Part shown: piece by piece, positions 51,278 through 59,967 of the stretch
Position numbering within the stretch: the first letter of the stretch is position 1
Layout of the letters: the number at the start of each line of letters is the position of its first letter
Assembly (NCBI RefSeq): GCF_002001045.1
Contig: NZ_MUNR01000010.1
Location: forward strand, 1-64,000
Direction of reading: 5' to 3'
From: Rhodanobacter sp. C01
Lineage (GTDB): Bacteria > Pseudomonadota > Gammaproteobacteria > Xanthomonadales > Rhodanobacteraceae
DNA: 64,000 nucleotides
Translations under genes and position numbers: made by a program
Notes under the pieces: model-generated
Database searches by the model: none
What the model saw: only the letters and a program-made list of their open reading frames with translations
What the model was told of the DNA's origin: nothing

Positions 51278-54163
51278 TCACTTCACCAGCTTGCCGTCGG
51301 CGTCGATCACCTGCACATCGCCGAGATTCAGCGCACGTACCGGCGCCTCGATCTTCTTGAGATCGCCGACGATTACCCAGGTCATCGCCTCGGGCTGGAC
51401 GATTTCCTTGATCGCCGCTTCCGCGGCCGCGGGTGTGACCGCTTCCAGCTGCGACTTCAAGGTTTGCACGTAGTCGTCCGGCCGGTGGTACTGCACGATG
51501 CCGTTGATCGCTCCGAGCACAGCGCTGGTGGTCTCGTAGCTGCCCGGCAATGCACGCACGCGCTGGTCCTTGATCTTGGCGACCTCGGCGGCAGTCAGTG
51601 GTTTGTCGCCGATCACCGCGCGCGCTTCCTTAAGCACCTCGGCCGCCGACTCGGCGGTCTTGTCGGTCTGCACCGGCGCGAAGAACAGGAACGGCCGCTG
51701 ACCCTGCGCATCCATCAGCATGCTGTTTGCGCCATACGCCCAACGCTTATCCTCGCGCAGGTTCATGTTCAGACGCGAGGTGAAGGTGCCACCGAACGCA
51801 CCGTTGGCTGCCTGGATCGCCAGGTTGTTGTCGGCGCGGGTGGACGGCGCCAGCAGGCCGGCGAGGATCAGCGACTGCGGCGCATCGGCGCGGTTGATCA
51901 GGAACACCCGCGGCTTGGCCTGTGCCGCCACCTTGGCGATGTTCTTCTTCGGCATCGCCGTGGCGGGAGCCTTCCAGTCGCCGAACACGGCATCGAGCTG
52001 CGGGATGATCTGCGCCAGCGTGGTATCGCCGGCGACCAGGATCTTCACGTTGTCCGGACGCAGCCAGTCGCGCTGGAACGCGGCCAGATCCGCATCGGTC
52101 AACGCCTTGATCTCACCTTCGGTACCCGAGCCGGTGAACGGGATGCCATAGGCGTGATGCTCGCCATACAGCAGCGGCGGCAACGTGCGCAGGGCCAGTC
52201 CGGTGGGCTCGGTCTTCTCCTGTGCAATACCGGCCAGCCACTGGCCGCGCACGCGGTCGATGTCCTCCGCCTTGAATGCGGGGTTGCGCACGATATCGGC
52301 AAACAGGCTCAGTGAAGGCTGTAGCTGATCGTTCAAGGCATTGAGCGAAGCGACGCAGCTATCCAGACTGCAGCCGACATTGGCGATCGCACCCAGCCGT
52401 TGCTTGCGCTTGGCCACTTCCACCGAATCGAGATCCTGGGTGCTCTCGTTCATCAGGCTGGAGGCGAAGCTGGCGGTGCCGAGCTTGCGATCCTGATCGG
52501 CGGCATAACCCGCATCGAACAGCAACTGCACCTGGGTCACCGGAATGGTGTGACGCTCAGCCAGGATCACCTCGATGCCGTTCTTCAGCTTGCCGCGCTC
52601 AAGTGCGGGAAAGCTCAGCGCAGGGAACTCATCGACCTGTGGCACGCCGGCGGCGCGATCCAGATCGCTCTTCGTCACGCTGTAGGCATGCTTCGCCGGA
52701 AGCTTCGGCTGCGGACGACCGCTGGCTGCACCCAAGGCAACGACCTTCGCGTCTTCGGCGGCCGGATCGAAACCCTTGTCCGCTGGCAGCACGGTGAGCA
52801 GGTAATCGCCCTTGCTCAGCCACTTGTCGGACGCGGCCTTGACGCTGGCGATGCTGGCTGCTTCGGAGCGCGCGAGATCCTTCTTGTAGGCTCCCGGATC
52901 GCTGCGATAGACCTGTCCCTCGGCCAGGATCACCGCCTTGCCACCGAAGCCACCGACCTTTTCCAGGCCACGCACGAAACTGGCGCGGTTGGCCACCTTG
53001 GCGCGATCCAGTTCATCCTGGGTCGGGCCGTCGGCGAGAAATTTCTTCAGCTCCTCGTTGATCACGGCTTCCACCTTCGCCGGATCCACGCCCTGCTTCA
53101 CATCGGCCTGGATCTGGAACTGGCTGGCCAGTGCAAACGTGGAAATACCGGCGGAAACGTCGTCGACCAGCTTGTCCTGGTAGACCAGACGCTGGTACAG
53201 CCGCGAGGTCTTGCCACCGCCGAGCGCCGTGGAGGCGAGATCGAGCTGGATCGCATCATCGCTGCCCAGCTGCGGCACCACCCAGGTACGGATGATGCGC
53301 GGCTGCGACACATGATCGTGCTGCACGCCACGAGTGGATCTGGCGAGCGGCGTGATCCACGCCTGCTGCCGCGCCACCGCGGGGCCAGCCGGAATGTCGC
53401 CGAAATACTTCGCGGCCTTTTCCTTCGCTTCCGCCAAGGTGATGTCGCCGGCGAGGATCAAAGTGGTGTTGGCCGCACCGTAATTGCTGTGGAACCACGA
53501 CTTCACGTCGTCCAGCGAAGCAGCGTTGAGATCGGCCATCGAGCCGATCGTGTCGTGCTGGTATGGGTGGTTGGCCGGATAGGTATTGGCCAGGATGTTC
53601 TCGTCGACGCGGCCATACGGGCGGTTTTCACCCTGGCGCTTTTCGTTCTGCACCACGCCACGCTGGGTGTCGAGTTCCTTCTGACCGATCGCGCCGAGCA
53701 GGTGGCCCATGCGATCCGACTCCATCCACAGCGCCATGTCCAGTGCGGTGGTCGGCACGGTCTCGAAATAGTTGGTGCGGTCGAACCAGGTGGTGCCGTT
53801 CATGTCGGTGGCGCCGGCCAGCTCGAACGGCTGGAAATACGTGCCCTTGTGATTCTCCGAACCGGAGAACATCAGGTGCTCGAACAGGTGCGCAAACCCT
53901 GTCTTGCCCTTCGGCTCGTCGGCCGAACCGATGTGGTACCAGATGCTCACCGCCACTACCGGCGCCTTGTGGTCTTCATGCACCACCACGGTCAGGCCGT
54001 TGGGCAGCGTGAAACGGGTATAGGCGATATCCGGAATCTGGCCGGATGTCGTGGCGGGCGTTGCAGCCACCGGGGCAGCCACCGGGGCAGCCAGAGCAGG
54101 CAGACTGCCCGCCGCGAGAACAACGAGGCCTGCAAGAATCAGGGCCAAAGGCTTTCTAGTCAC
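51278..54163 (-). CDS. Exported M16 family zinc metalloprotease
   Basis: 961 residues in two homologous M16 halves. Signal peptide MTRKPLALILAGLVVLAAGS, cleavage near ALA-A, then an Ala/Pro/Val-rich linker in which a PVAA unit recurs. The inverted zinc motif HLFEH is at 92-96 (His92, Glu95, His96). The distal glutamate is expected about 76 residues later, near ENRPYGRVDENI. The second half (from about 515) lacks the motif, as in pitrilysin-like and two-domain M16 enzymes. It digests peptides in the periplasm. The length and the single active half are usual for this group in Xanthomonadales. Confidence 0.94.
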   Translation of the reverse strand: MTRKPLALILAGLVVLAAGSLPALAAPVAAPVAATPATTSGQIPDIAYTRFTLPNGLTVVVHEDHKAPVVAVSIWYHIGSADEPKGKTGFAHLFEHLMFSGSENHKGTYFQPFELAGATDMNGTTWFDRTNYFETVPTTALDMALWMESDRMGHLLGAIGQKELDTQRGVVQNEKRQGENRPYGRVDENILANTYPANHPYQHDTIGSMADLNAASLDDVKSWFHSNYGAANTTLILAGDITLAEAKEKAAKYFGDIPAGPAVARQQAWITPLARSTRGVQHDHVSQPRIIRTWVVPQLGSDDAIQLDLASTALGGGKTSRLYQRLVYQDKLVDDVSAGISTFALASQFQIQADVKQGVDPAKVEAVINEELKKFLADGPTQDELDRAKVANRASFVRGLEKVGGFGGKAVILAEGQVYRSDPGAYKKDLARSEAASIASVKAASDKWLSKGDYLLTVLPADKGFDPAAEDAKVVALGAASGRPQPKLPAKHAYSVTKSDLDRAAGVPQVDEFPALSFPALERGKLKNGIEVILAERHTIPVTQVQLLFDAGYAADQDRKLGTASFASSLMNESTQDLDSVEVAKRKQRLGAIANVGCSLDSCVASLNALNDQLQPSLSLFADIVRNPAFKAEDIDRVRGQWLAGIAQEKTEPTGLALRTLPPLLYGEHHAYGIPFTGSGTEGEIKALTDADLAAFQRDWLRPDNVKILVAGDTTLAQIIPQLDAVFGDWKAPATAMPKKNIAKVAAQAKPRVFLINRADAPQSLILAGLLAPSTRADNNLAIQAANGAFGGTFTSRLNMNLREDKRWAYGANSMLMDAQGQRPFLFFAPVQTDKTAESAAEVLKEARAVIGDKPLTAAEVAKIKDQRVRALPGSYETTSAVLGAINGIVQYHRPDDYVQTLKSQLEAVTPAAAEAAIKEIVQPEAMTWVIVGDLKKIEAPVRALNLGDVQVIDADGKLVK

Positions 54164-54421
54164 TATGAACCTCCCGTTTCATGAATGTGATCCTCGAGCC
54201 TAACGGCGCAGCCGACTGTCCGCAATAATTTGCGATGCATTCCGCATCCTGTCCGTACGGCTGTCCGGTCATGCCCGGCTGACTGTCCGCGGACAATCAA
54301 GTCGACGCCCTGATTGATGAATAAATACTTATATATCCATATATTATGTAGACATGCTGCCTTGGCACGGCGATTGCTCTTCTCCCGCTACAGGGATCCA
54401 CCCCTTCATCGGAGAATGATC

Positions 54422-54628
54422 ATGAAATTCGAAACCTTGATGTTGCGCACGCTGTTCGTCGCCTGCCTCGCCGTGTGCTCGCTGATCATGGGCGCCATGC
54501 TGACGACCACCGCATCACCCTCGACACAGCTGGTTGCCAGCCGCACTGTCGGTTCCATCCTGCTGTCCGCGCCAACCACCTGCGCCCTGCCGGCTGATGG
54601 CGTGGTCTGCCCACGGCTGAATGGTTGA
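54422..54628 (+). CDS. Small exported or membrane protein, unknown
   Basis: 68 residues from the ATG at 54422, with GGAG (54411-54414) at correct spacing; the ATG at 54416 is too close to it. One N-terminal hydrophobic segment (LFVACLAVCSLIMGAMLTTT, about 12-31), then a Ser/Thr-rich tail with two cysteines (CALPADGVVC). It may be a type II membrane anchor or a signal peptide with a short exported product. The upstream gap 54164-54421 is AT-rich around 54308-54350 and holds the promoters of this gene and of the divergent M16 gene. No family is recognised. Confidence 0.6.
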   Translation: MKFETLMLRTLFVACLAVCSLIMGAMLTTTASPSTQLVASRTVGSILLSAPTTCALPADGVVCPRLNG

Positions 54629-54679
54629 ACACGCAACGCAAGCCATCGCCAGGCTGCCCGGACACGCGATAATGGCGGG

Positions 54680-55150
54680 ATGCTCCATGTCATCCTGTTC
54701 CGCCCCGAGATCCCGCCGAACACCGGCAACGTGATTCGCCTTTGTGCGAACACCGGCGCCGCGCTGCACCTGATCCGACCGCTCGGTTTCGAGCTTGACG
54801 ATGCACGATTGCGCCGCGCCGGACTGGATTATCACGAGTACACCCGCGTCACCGTGCATGACGATCTGGCCAGCTGCCTTCGTGCGATCGGTACGCCACG
54901 CGTATTCGCCTTCACCACCCGTGGTCGGGTCGCCCATGTCGATGCGCAATTTGTCGACGGTGATGCACTGCTGTTCGGCTGCGAAACTGCGGGATTGCCA
55001 GCGGAAGTGCTGGAGACGATCCCCGCCGAGCAGCGACTGCGACTCCCGATGCGTGTGGACAGCCGCAGCCTGAATCTGTCGAATACGGTCGCCGTGGCGG
55101 TGTACGAGGCTTGGCGCCAGCTCGATTTCCCGGGCGCCGCGAACGTCTGA
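54680..55150 (+). CDS. trmL: tRNA (cytidine(34)-2'-O)-methyltransferase TrmL
   Basis: 156 residues, as in E. coli TrmL (157). SPOUT knot signatures: [57 protein letters not shown] and [20 protein letters not shown]. It methylates the 2'-O of C34 or U34 in the wobble position of tRNA-Leu isoacceptors using SAM. Monocistronic or joined with ubiJ, which begins 26 bp later. Confidence 0.96.
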   Translation: MLHVILFRPEIPPNTGNVIRLCANTGAALHLIRPLGFELDDARLRRAGLDYHEYTRVTVHDDLASCLRAIGTPRVFAFTTRGRVAHVDAQFVDGDALLFGCETAGLPAEVLETIPAEQRLRLPMRVDSRSLNLSNTVAVAVYEAWRQLDFPGAANV

Positions 55151-55176
55151 CCCCGGCGGCCGGCTACAATCGCCGG

Positions 55177-55827
55177 ATGAATGCCGCCACTCCCAACTCC
55201 TGGTTGCCGCAGCCGCTGCGCAAGCTCGCCGGCCGCGCGCTGGAAACCGCGCTGAACCATACCTTGTCGCTGGATCCGGACACGCAGCAGCGGCTCGCCG
55301 CGCTGAACGGCCGTAGCGTGCAGCTGCATCTGCGCGGCCCGGAAATCGCCCTGGCGGTGACCGTCGAAGACGCACGCCTGAAAGTCGGGCCGCCACAAGA
55401 CGACAGCCAGCTGCGCGTCGCCGCCACCCCGGGCAGCCTGCTGGCGATGATGTTCCGCCGCGACGACGACGGTATCGCACCGGGTAAGGTGGAGATCGCC
55501 GGTGACGCCGAGCTGGCGCGCCGACTGGAAAAACTCGCCAGCAAGTTCGCCCCGGATTTCGAGGAAGCGTTCGCCCGCACGTTCGGCGACGTACTCGGCG
55601 TGCCACTGGCGAAGGCGGTGCGCAAAGGCCTCGCTCACGCCCGCGAAACCGCGACACATCTCACCGAAGACAGCGCCGACTGGCTGCGCGACGAAGCACG
55701 TGTCGCGCTGGCGCCGGGCGAAGTCGAGGGTTTCCTTGATGGCGTCGACCATCTGCGCGAACGCAGCGAGCGGCTGGAGTCACGCGTGCAGCGATTGATT
55801 CAACGCCTGCAAGGCAACGCCGCGTGA
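55177..55827 (+). CDS. ubiJ: Ubiquinone biosynthesis accessory factor UbiJ
   Basis: 216 residues. N-terminal SCP2-type lipid-binding domain (about 18-125): [66 protein letters not shown] and [18 protein letters not shown]. It ends in a short coiled coil ([27 protein letters not shown]). It binds polyprenyl intermediates and holds the soluble Ubi complex together. It overlaps ubiB by four bases (GTGA), confirming the pair. ubiE is not adjacent. Confidence 0.92.
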   Translation: MNAATPNSWLPQPLRKLAGRALETALNHTLSLDPDTQQRLAALNGRSVQLHLRGPEIALAVTVEDARLKVGPPQDDSQLRVAATPGSLLAMMFRRDDDGIAPGKVEIAGDAELARRLEKLASKFAPDFEEAFARTFGDVLGVPLAKAVRKGLAHARETATHLTEDSADWLRDEARVALAPGEVEGFLDGVDHLRERSERLESRVQRLIQRLQGNAA

Positions 55828-57473
55828 CGCCGCTGAAGGTGGTGCCGCGACTGCTGAGGGTCGCCTCGGTCCTGCTCGCCTACCGGCTCGACGAGCTGGT
55901 CGACGCCGCGCATCTGTACCGCCCACTGAAACTGCTGCGCCCGCTGCTGGCGCGTCCGCGCGCGAACGTGGCGCAGCTGCCGCGCGGCGAACGCTTGCGG
56001 CTGGCACTGACCGAACTGGGACCGATCTTCGTCAAGGCTGGCCAGGTACTGTCGACCCGCCGCGACCTGGTCCCGGCCGACATCGCCGACGAACTCGCTC
56101 TGCTGCAGGATCAGGTTGCGCCATTCCCCGGCAGCGAAGCGCGCACGATCGTCGAGCGTGAACTGAAATCGTCGATAGGCTCGCTGTACGCGTCGTTCGA
56201 CGAAACGCCGCTAGCCTCGGCCTCGATCGCCCAGGTCCACGCCGCCACGCTGAACGACGGCCACGAGGTGGTGGTAAAGGTGCTGCGACCCGGCATCGAC
56301 GCGCAGATCGCGCGCGACGTGAAGCTGCTGCGCTCGCTCGGCGAGCTGGCCCAGCGATGGCATCCGAACGCCGACAAGATTCGCCCGCTCGACGTGGTCG
56401 CCGAAGTCGAGAAGATGCTGGAGAACGAGCTGGACCTGCAACGCGAAGGCGCCAGCGCAAGCCTGCTCAAGCGCAACTTCGACAGCGGCGTGGACCTGTA
56501 CGTACCGGCCGTGCACTGGGAGCTGACCGCACAGCGCGTGCTGACACTGGAGCGCGTGCACGGCATCAGCAGCGACGACATCGCCGCGATCGACGCCGCC
56601 GGCCTCGACCGCAAGGCGCTCGCCGCGAAAGGCGTGCGGGTGTTCTACGAACAGGTGTTCCGCGACAACTTCTTCCACGCCGATGCGCACCCCGGCAACA
56701 TCTGGGTCGATCCGACACGCACCGGTGAGCCGCGTTTCATTGCGCTCGATTTCGGCATCATGGGTTCGCTGCCGGAGGCCGACCAGTACTGGCTGGCGCA
56801 GAACTTCATCGCCCTGTTCGAGCGTGACTACGCGCGCATTGCACAGTTGCATGTGGCCGCGGGCTGGATGCCGGCCGATGTGCGACTGGACGAACTCGAG
56901 GCCGCGGTGCGTACCGTATGCGAGCCGTATTTCACCCGTCCGCTGTCGCAGATCTCGCTGGCCGAACTGGTGATGAAACTGTTCCAGACCGCGCGACGCT
57001 TCGAGCTGACTCTGCAGCCGCAGCTGATCCTGCTGCAGAAGACCTTGCTGAACATCGAAGGCGTCGGCCGCATGCTCGATCCGGAGATCGACATCTGGGC
57101 GGTGGCGCATCCGGTGCTCAAACGCATCCTGCGCGAGCGCTACAGTCCGCTGCGCACCCTGCGCGACGTGCGCAAGCAGCTACCTGAGTGGTTGCATATC
57201 GCGCCGCAACTCCCGGAACTCGTTCGCGATGCGTTGCGTCAGATCGGCAGCGGTGAACAACGCAGCGTGAGCGATCCGCAAGCACTGCAGTTGCTGCGCG
57301 AGAATGCCCAGCGTCTGCACAGGCTGCTCGCCTGCAGTCTGCTTGGGATGGCATTGCTGATCGCCTCCGCACTGCTGGGGACGATGGCACCGCAATACGG
57401 CAGCTGGCCGCCACTGCTTGCCGGCGTCGCCGGCCTGGTGACCTTCGCCATCGGCTGGCCACGTTCGCGCTGA
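55824..57473 (+). CDS. ubiB: Ubiquinone biosynthesis regulatory protein kinase-like UbiB
   Basis: 549 residues (E. coli UbiB 546). GTG start overlapping the ubiJ stop codon. The KxGQ motif is [23 protein letters not shown] (K71-x-G73-Q74). Atypical kinase blocks are [25 protein letters not shown] with the A-rich loop, [12 protein letters not shown] (catalytic loop) and [10 protein letters not shown] (DFG-like). Two C-terminal helices ([22 protein letters not shown] and a further one) anchor it in the inner membrane. It is an ATPase needed for ubiquinone synthesis, probably extracting intermediates from the membrane. Confidence 0.96.
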   Translation: MTPLKVVPRLLRVASVLLAYRLDELVDAAHLYRPLKLLRPLLARPRANVAQLPRGERLRLALTELGPIFVKAGQVLSTRRDLVPADIADELALLQDQVAPFPGSEARTIVERELKSSIGSLYASFDETPLASASIAQVHAATLNDGHEVVVKVLRPGIDAQIARDVKLLRSLGELAQRWHPNADKIRPLDVVAEVEKMLENELDLQREGASASLLKRNFDSGVDLYVPAVHWELTAQRVLTLERVHGISSDDIAAIDAAGLDRKALAAKGVRVFYEQVFRDNFFHADAHPGNIWVDPTRTGEPRFIALDFGIMGSLPEADQYWLAQNFIALFERDYARIAQLHVAAGWMPADVRLDELEAAVRTVCEPYFTRPLSQISLAELVMKLFQTARRFELTLQPQLILLQKTLLNIEGVGRMLDPEIDIWAVAHPVLKRILRERYSPLRTLRDVRKQLPEWLHIAPQLPELVRDALRQIGSGEQRSVSDPQALQLLRENAQRLHRLLACSLLGMALLIASALLGTMAPQYGSWPPLLAGVAGLVTFAIGWPRSR

Positions 57474-57474
57474 C

Positions 57475-57547
57475 CTGGTAGGAGCGCACCCTGTGCGCGA
57501 TCGACGTTGCCGCAAGGCTCATCGCGCACAGGGTGCGCTCCTACCAG
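57475..57547. repeat. Perfect 27-bp inverted repeat (REP/BIME-like)
   Basis: Arms 57475-57501 and 57521-57547 are exact reverse complements over 27 bp, separated by 19 bp. Each arm holds GTAGGAGCGCACCCTGTGCG, resembling the GTAGGAGCG-type extragenic repeats of Pseudomonas and Xanthomonadales. It starts two bases after the ubiB stop codon and ends nine bases before the truC start codon. It may terminate ubiB transcripts or protect their 3' ends. Confidence 0.9.
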
Positions 57548-57556
57548 AACGAAATC

Positions 57557-58300
57557 ATGCTTGAAATTCTCTACCAGGACGACGCGCTGATCGCGGTGAA
57601 CAAGCCGGCGAACCTCGCCGTGCATCGCTCGAAGATGGTCGGCAACGCCGAAGAGTTCCTGATCGACCAGTTGCGCGAGCAGATCGGCGACAGCGTGTAT
57701 CTGGCACATCGCCTGGATCGCGCCACCAGCGGCGTGCTGCTGATCGCGCGCAGCAAGGACGTCGCCGCCGCGCTCGGCGAGCAGTTCATGGGCCGCTCGG
57801 TGCACAAGCAGTACCTGGTGGTCGTGCGCGGCTGGCCCGACCCGCTGGAAGGCGTAATCGACTATCCGCTGCCTGGCTCGCGCGAGACCGGCCCGCGCCG
57901 CGAGGCACGCACGCAGTACCAGCGACTGGCCACGATCGAAGTACCAATCGAGCTGGGTCGCTACCCGCAGCAGCGTTACGCGCTGCTGTTGGCCGAGCCG
58001 GAAAGCGGCCGCTTCCGGCAGATCCGCAAGCACCTGGCACACATCCATCACCCGGTGATCGGCGATTGCCAGCACGGCCGCGGCGACCACAACCGGTTAT
58101 ACAAGCAGCACTTCGGTTGTCACCGGATGCTGCTGCACGCATGGCGGTTGCGCTTTGCGCATCCGCTCAGCGGCACGCCAATGCTGATCGACGCACCACT
58201 CGATCGCGAGTTCGCCGCGTTGCTTGAGCGCTTCGACTGGCCGCGGCCACCGTTCGACGATGGCGTATTCGCTTCCACCAGCCACCCGGACGCCGGCTAA
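57557..58300 (+). CDS. truC: tRNA pseudouridine(65) synthase TruC
   Basis: 247 residues from the ATG at 57557 (MLEILYQDDALIAVNKPANL). The frame upstream to 57533 runs into the inverted repeat. RluA-family catalytic motif AHRLDRATSGVLL (Asp54). HKQYLVVVRGW, GRYPQQRYALLLAEPESGRFRQIRKHLAHIHHPVIGD and HFGCHRMLLHAWRL match E. coli TruC block by block. It isomerises U65 in some tRNAs. A repeat forms almost all of the gap to ubiB. Confidence 0.94.
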   Translation: MLEILYQDDALIAVNKPANLAVHRSKMVGNAEEFLIDQLREQIGDSVYLAHRLDRATSGVLLIARSKDVAAALGEQFMGRSVHKQYLVVVRGWPDPLEGVIDYPLPGSRETGPRREARTQYQRLATIEVPIELGRYPQQRYALLLAEPESGRFRQIRKHLAHIHHPVIGDCQHGRGDHNRLYKQHFGCHRMLLHAWRLRFAHPLSGTPMLIDAPLDREFAALLERFDWPRPPFDDGVFASTSHPDAG

Positions 58301-58309
58301 ACTCCCTGC

Positions 58310-58732
58310 ATGTTGATCGTCAGCCCCAGCATCACCCTGCCCGAGTCCGAACTGGTCGAGCGCTTCCTGCGCGCGGACGGCCCCGGAGGCCAGCATGTGA
58401 ACCGCACCGAGAGTGCGGTGGAGCTGCGCTTCGACGTGACCAACTCACCCTCGCTGCCGGAGGAAATCCGCACTCGGCTGCTGGCACGACGCGACCGCCG
58501 ACTTACTGCTGAGGGCGTACTGGTGATCCAGGGTCGCCGCTTCCGCGATCAGGCGCGCAACCGCGACGACGTGCGCGAGCGACTGGCTGAACTGATCCAG
58601 GGCGTGCTGCTACCGCCGAAGAAACGCGTGGCCACCAAGCCTACTCGCGCCTCGAAGGAGCGTCGCCTGGTCGGCAAGCAGCAACGTGGCAAGATCAAGC
58701 AAAACCGCTCACGCAAACCGGACCTCGAATGA
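58310..58732 (+). CDS. arfB: Alternative ribosome-rescue factor / peptidyl-tRNA hydrolase ArfB
   Basis: 140 residues. GGQ motif in RADGPGGQHVNRTESAVELRFD (GGQ 26-28), as in class I release factors but without codon-reading domains. The basic C-terminal tail (KKRVATKPTRASKERRLVGKQQRGKIKQNRSRKPDLE) is the feature that enters the empty mRNA channel of stalled ribosomes. It hydrolyses peptidyl-tRNA on non-stop ribosomes. It overlaps the next gene by four bases (ATGA). Confidence 0.95.
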   Translation: MLIVSPSITLPESELVERFLRADGPGGQHVNRTESAVELRFDVTNSPSLPEEIRTRLLARRDRRLTAEGVLVIQGRRFRDQARNRDDVRERLAELIQGVLLPPKKRVATKPTRASKERRLVGKQQRGKIKQNRSRKPDLE

Positions 58733-59325
58733 AGGGACGCCTGTTCACTCCCGCCCAGTTGCCCGCGCGGATGCCCCATCTGCGCGACGGCTGGCAGCGC
58801 CGCACCTGTCGTGGCGTGCTGCTCCTGTGCGGCTGGAGCCTGGCCGGCGAGTTTCCTGACACCTCAAAACTGGTGCTGATCGCAGCACCGCACTCGTCCT
58901 GGTGGGACGGCGTGTGGGGGCTGCTGATCAAGGTCGCGATCGGTGCCGATGTGCACTTCATGGCCAAGCAGGAACTGTTTCGCGGGCCGATGGGTGGCCT
59001 GTTGCGCCGGCTTGGCGGCATGGCGATCGACCGTGGCGCGGCGAAGGGCGTGGTCGAGCAGATGGCCGACCAGTTTCGCCAACGCGATGCCTTCTGGCTC
59101 GGCATCGCGCCGGAGGGCACGCGCAAGCCGGTGATGCGCTGGAAGAGTGGTTTCTGGCACATCGCCCACGATGCTGGTGTGCCGGTGTTCCCGGTGGCGT
59201 TTCACTATCCCGACAAGACCATCCAGCTCGGTCCGTTGGTCGACACCAGTGACAACATGGATGCCGATATCGCCCGTCTGCGCGCGTTCTATGCTCCGTT
59301 CAAGGGCAAGCACCGCGACGTCTGA
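58729..59325 (+). CDS. Lysophospholipid acyltransferase (PlsC-like)
   Basis: 198 residues. The acyltransferase HX4D motif is APHSSWWDG (His55, Asp60), then KQELFRGPMGGLLRRLGGMAIDR and the EGTRK motif (129-133) with Gly/Arg for phosphate binding. Shorter than standard PlsC (about 240) because it lacks long N-terminal helices; one short hydrophobic stretch precedes the motif (VLLLCGWSLAG). It may acylate lysophosphatidate or another lysophospholipid at the inner membrane. It overlaps arfB by ATGA, so it is translationally coupled to it. Confidence 0.87.
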   Translation: MKGRLFTPAQLPARMPHLRDGWQRRTCRGVLLLCGWSLAGEFPDTSKLVLIAAPHSSWWDGVWGLLIKVAIGADVHFMAKQELFRGPMGGLLRRLGGMAIDRGAAKGVVEQMADQFRQRDAFWLGIAPEGTRKPVMRWKSGFWHIAHDAGVPVFPVAFHYPDKTIQLGPLVDTSDNMDADIARLRAFYAPFKGKHRDV

Positions 59326-59364
59326 GAAAATTGCGGTGCCGATGGTTTCACGAGTGGCGGTCGC

Positions 59365-59949
59365 TTACTCCTGCAGCAACAGGTATTGGCCATCCCTGTC
59401 GTAACGCTGCGGTTTTTTGCCCACCTTTGCGCAAAGCAAGTCACCGCAGCGGGTGATGGCGCCACGCTGTGTCGCCTGCAAAATATCCTGACCGAAATGA
59501 GCCTGCGCCATCTCCTGCACGCTCCGATGGACCACCCATGCGGCCCCGCCAGCGGCCAGGAATGAACCGATCAACAACGCGATCAGCCCATTCCAGACCA
59601 AGGTACGCCGTGCCGTGTTCAATCTCCGGCATTGTTCATTCATCACGTGTGCCACGGACTTGGCACTATCTGCACTTTGCTGCAGTTGTTGCCGGAACTC
59701 CTCCATCGCCTGCCCGGCGCCCAGGGTTACGGCTTGCTGCGCATTGTTGCCAATCACCTGCAATGCGCTTTGTGCGAACCGCTCACCGGCGCCATCCAGC
59801 CGGTTCACACCCTGATCCAGGGCAGTGCTGGCTGCTTCGACCCTCTGCACGGTTTGTGCGTTGCGTGATTCAAGGCGATCGGCAATCGCCATCAGCTTGG
59901 TCAATGCCTGCCGAACCGCCTCGACATCATCGGTACGAGAGATATCCAT
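59365..59949 (-). CDS. Coiled-coil single-pass membrane protein, last gene of the DUF2235 operon
   Basis: 194 residues from the ATG at 59949, with AAGGA at proper spacing; a GTG at 59955 is less likely. Residues 5-105 form a long predicted coiled coil (LTKLMAIADRLESRNAQTVQRVEAA, FAQSALQVIGNNAQQ, QLQQSADSAKSVAHVMNEQ). One transmembrane helix follows (LVWNGLIALLIGSFLAAGGAAWVV, about 118-141), then a soluble tail with two cysteines (CGDLLCAK). No known family can be named with confidence. It lies 18 bp after the putative lipase effector and may help its delivery or buffer it (inference). Confidence 0.65.
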   Translation of the reverse strand: MDISRTDDVEAVRQALTKLMAIADRLESRNAQTVQRVEAASTALDQGVNRLDGAGERFAQSALQVIGNNAQQAVTLGAGQAMEEFRQQLQQSADSAKSVAHVMNEQCRRLNTARRTLVWNGLIALLIGSFLAAGGAAWVVHRSVQEMAQAHFGQDILQATQRGAITRCGDLLCAKVGKKPQRYDRDGQYLLLQE

Positions 59950-59967
59950 GGCCACATCCTTGCTGGT

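Noticed and set aside
52400-54184. 594-codon plus-strand frame inside the M16 gene
   Set aside because: Antisense to a protease with a zinc motif and signal peptide.
54308-54350. Sigma-70 promoter for the small exported protein gene
   Set aside because: AT-rich with TATATT and TTGATG, but the spacing is 20 bp. No convincing pair, so it is described only as AT-rich.
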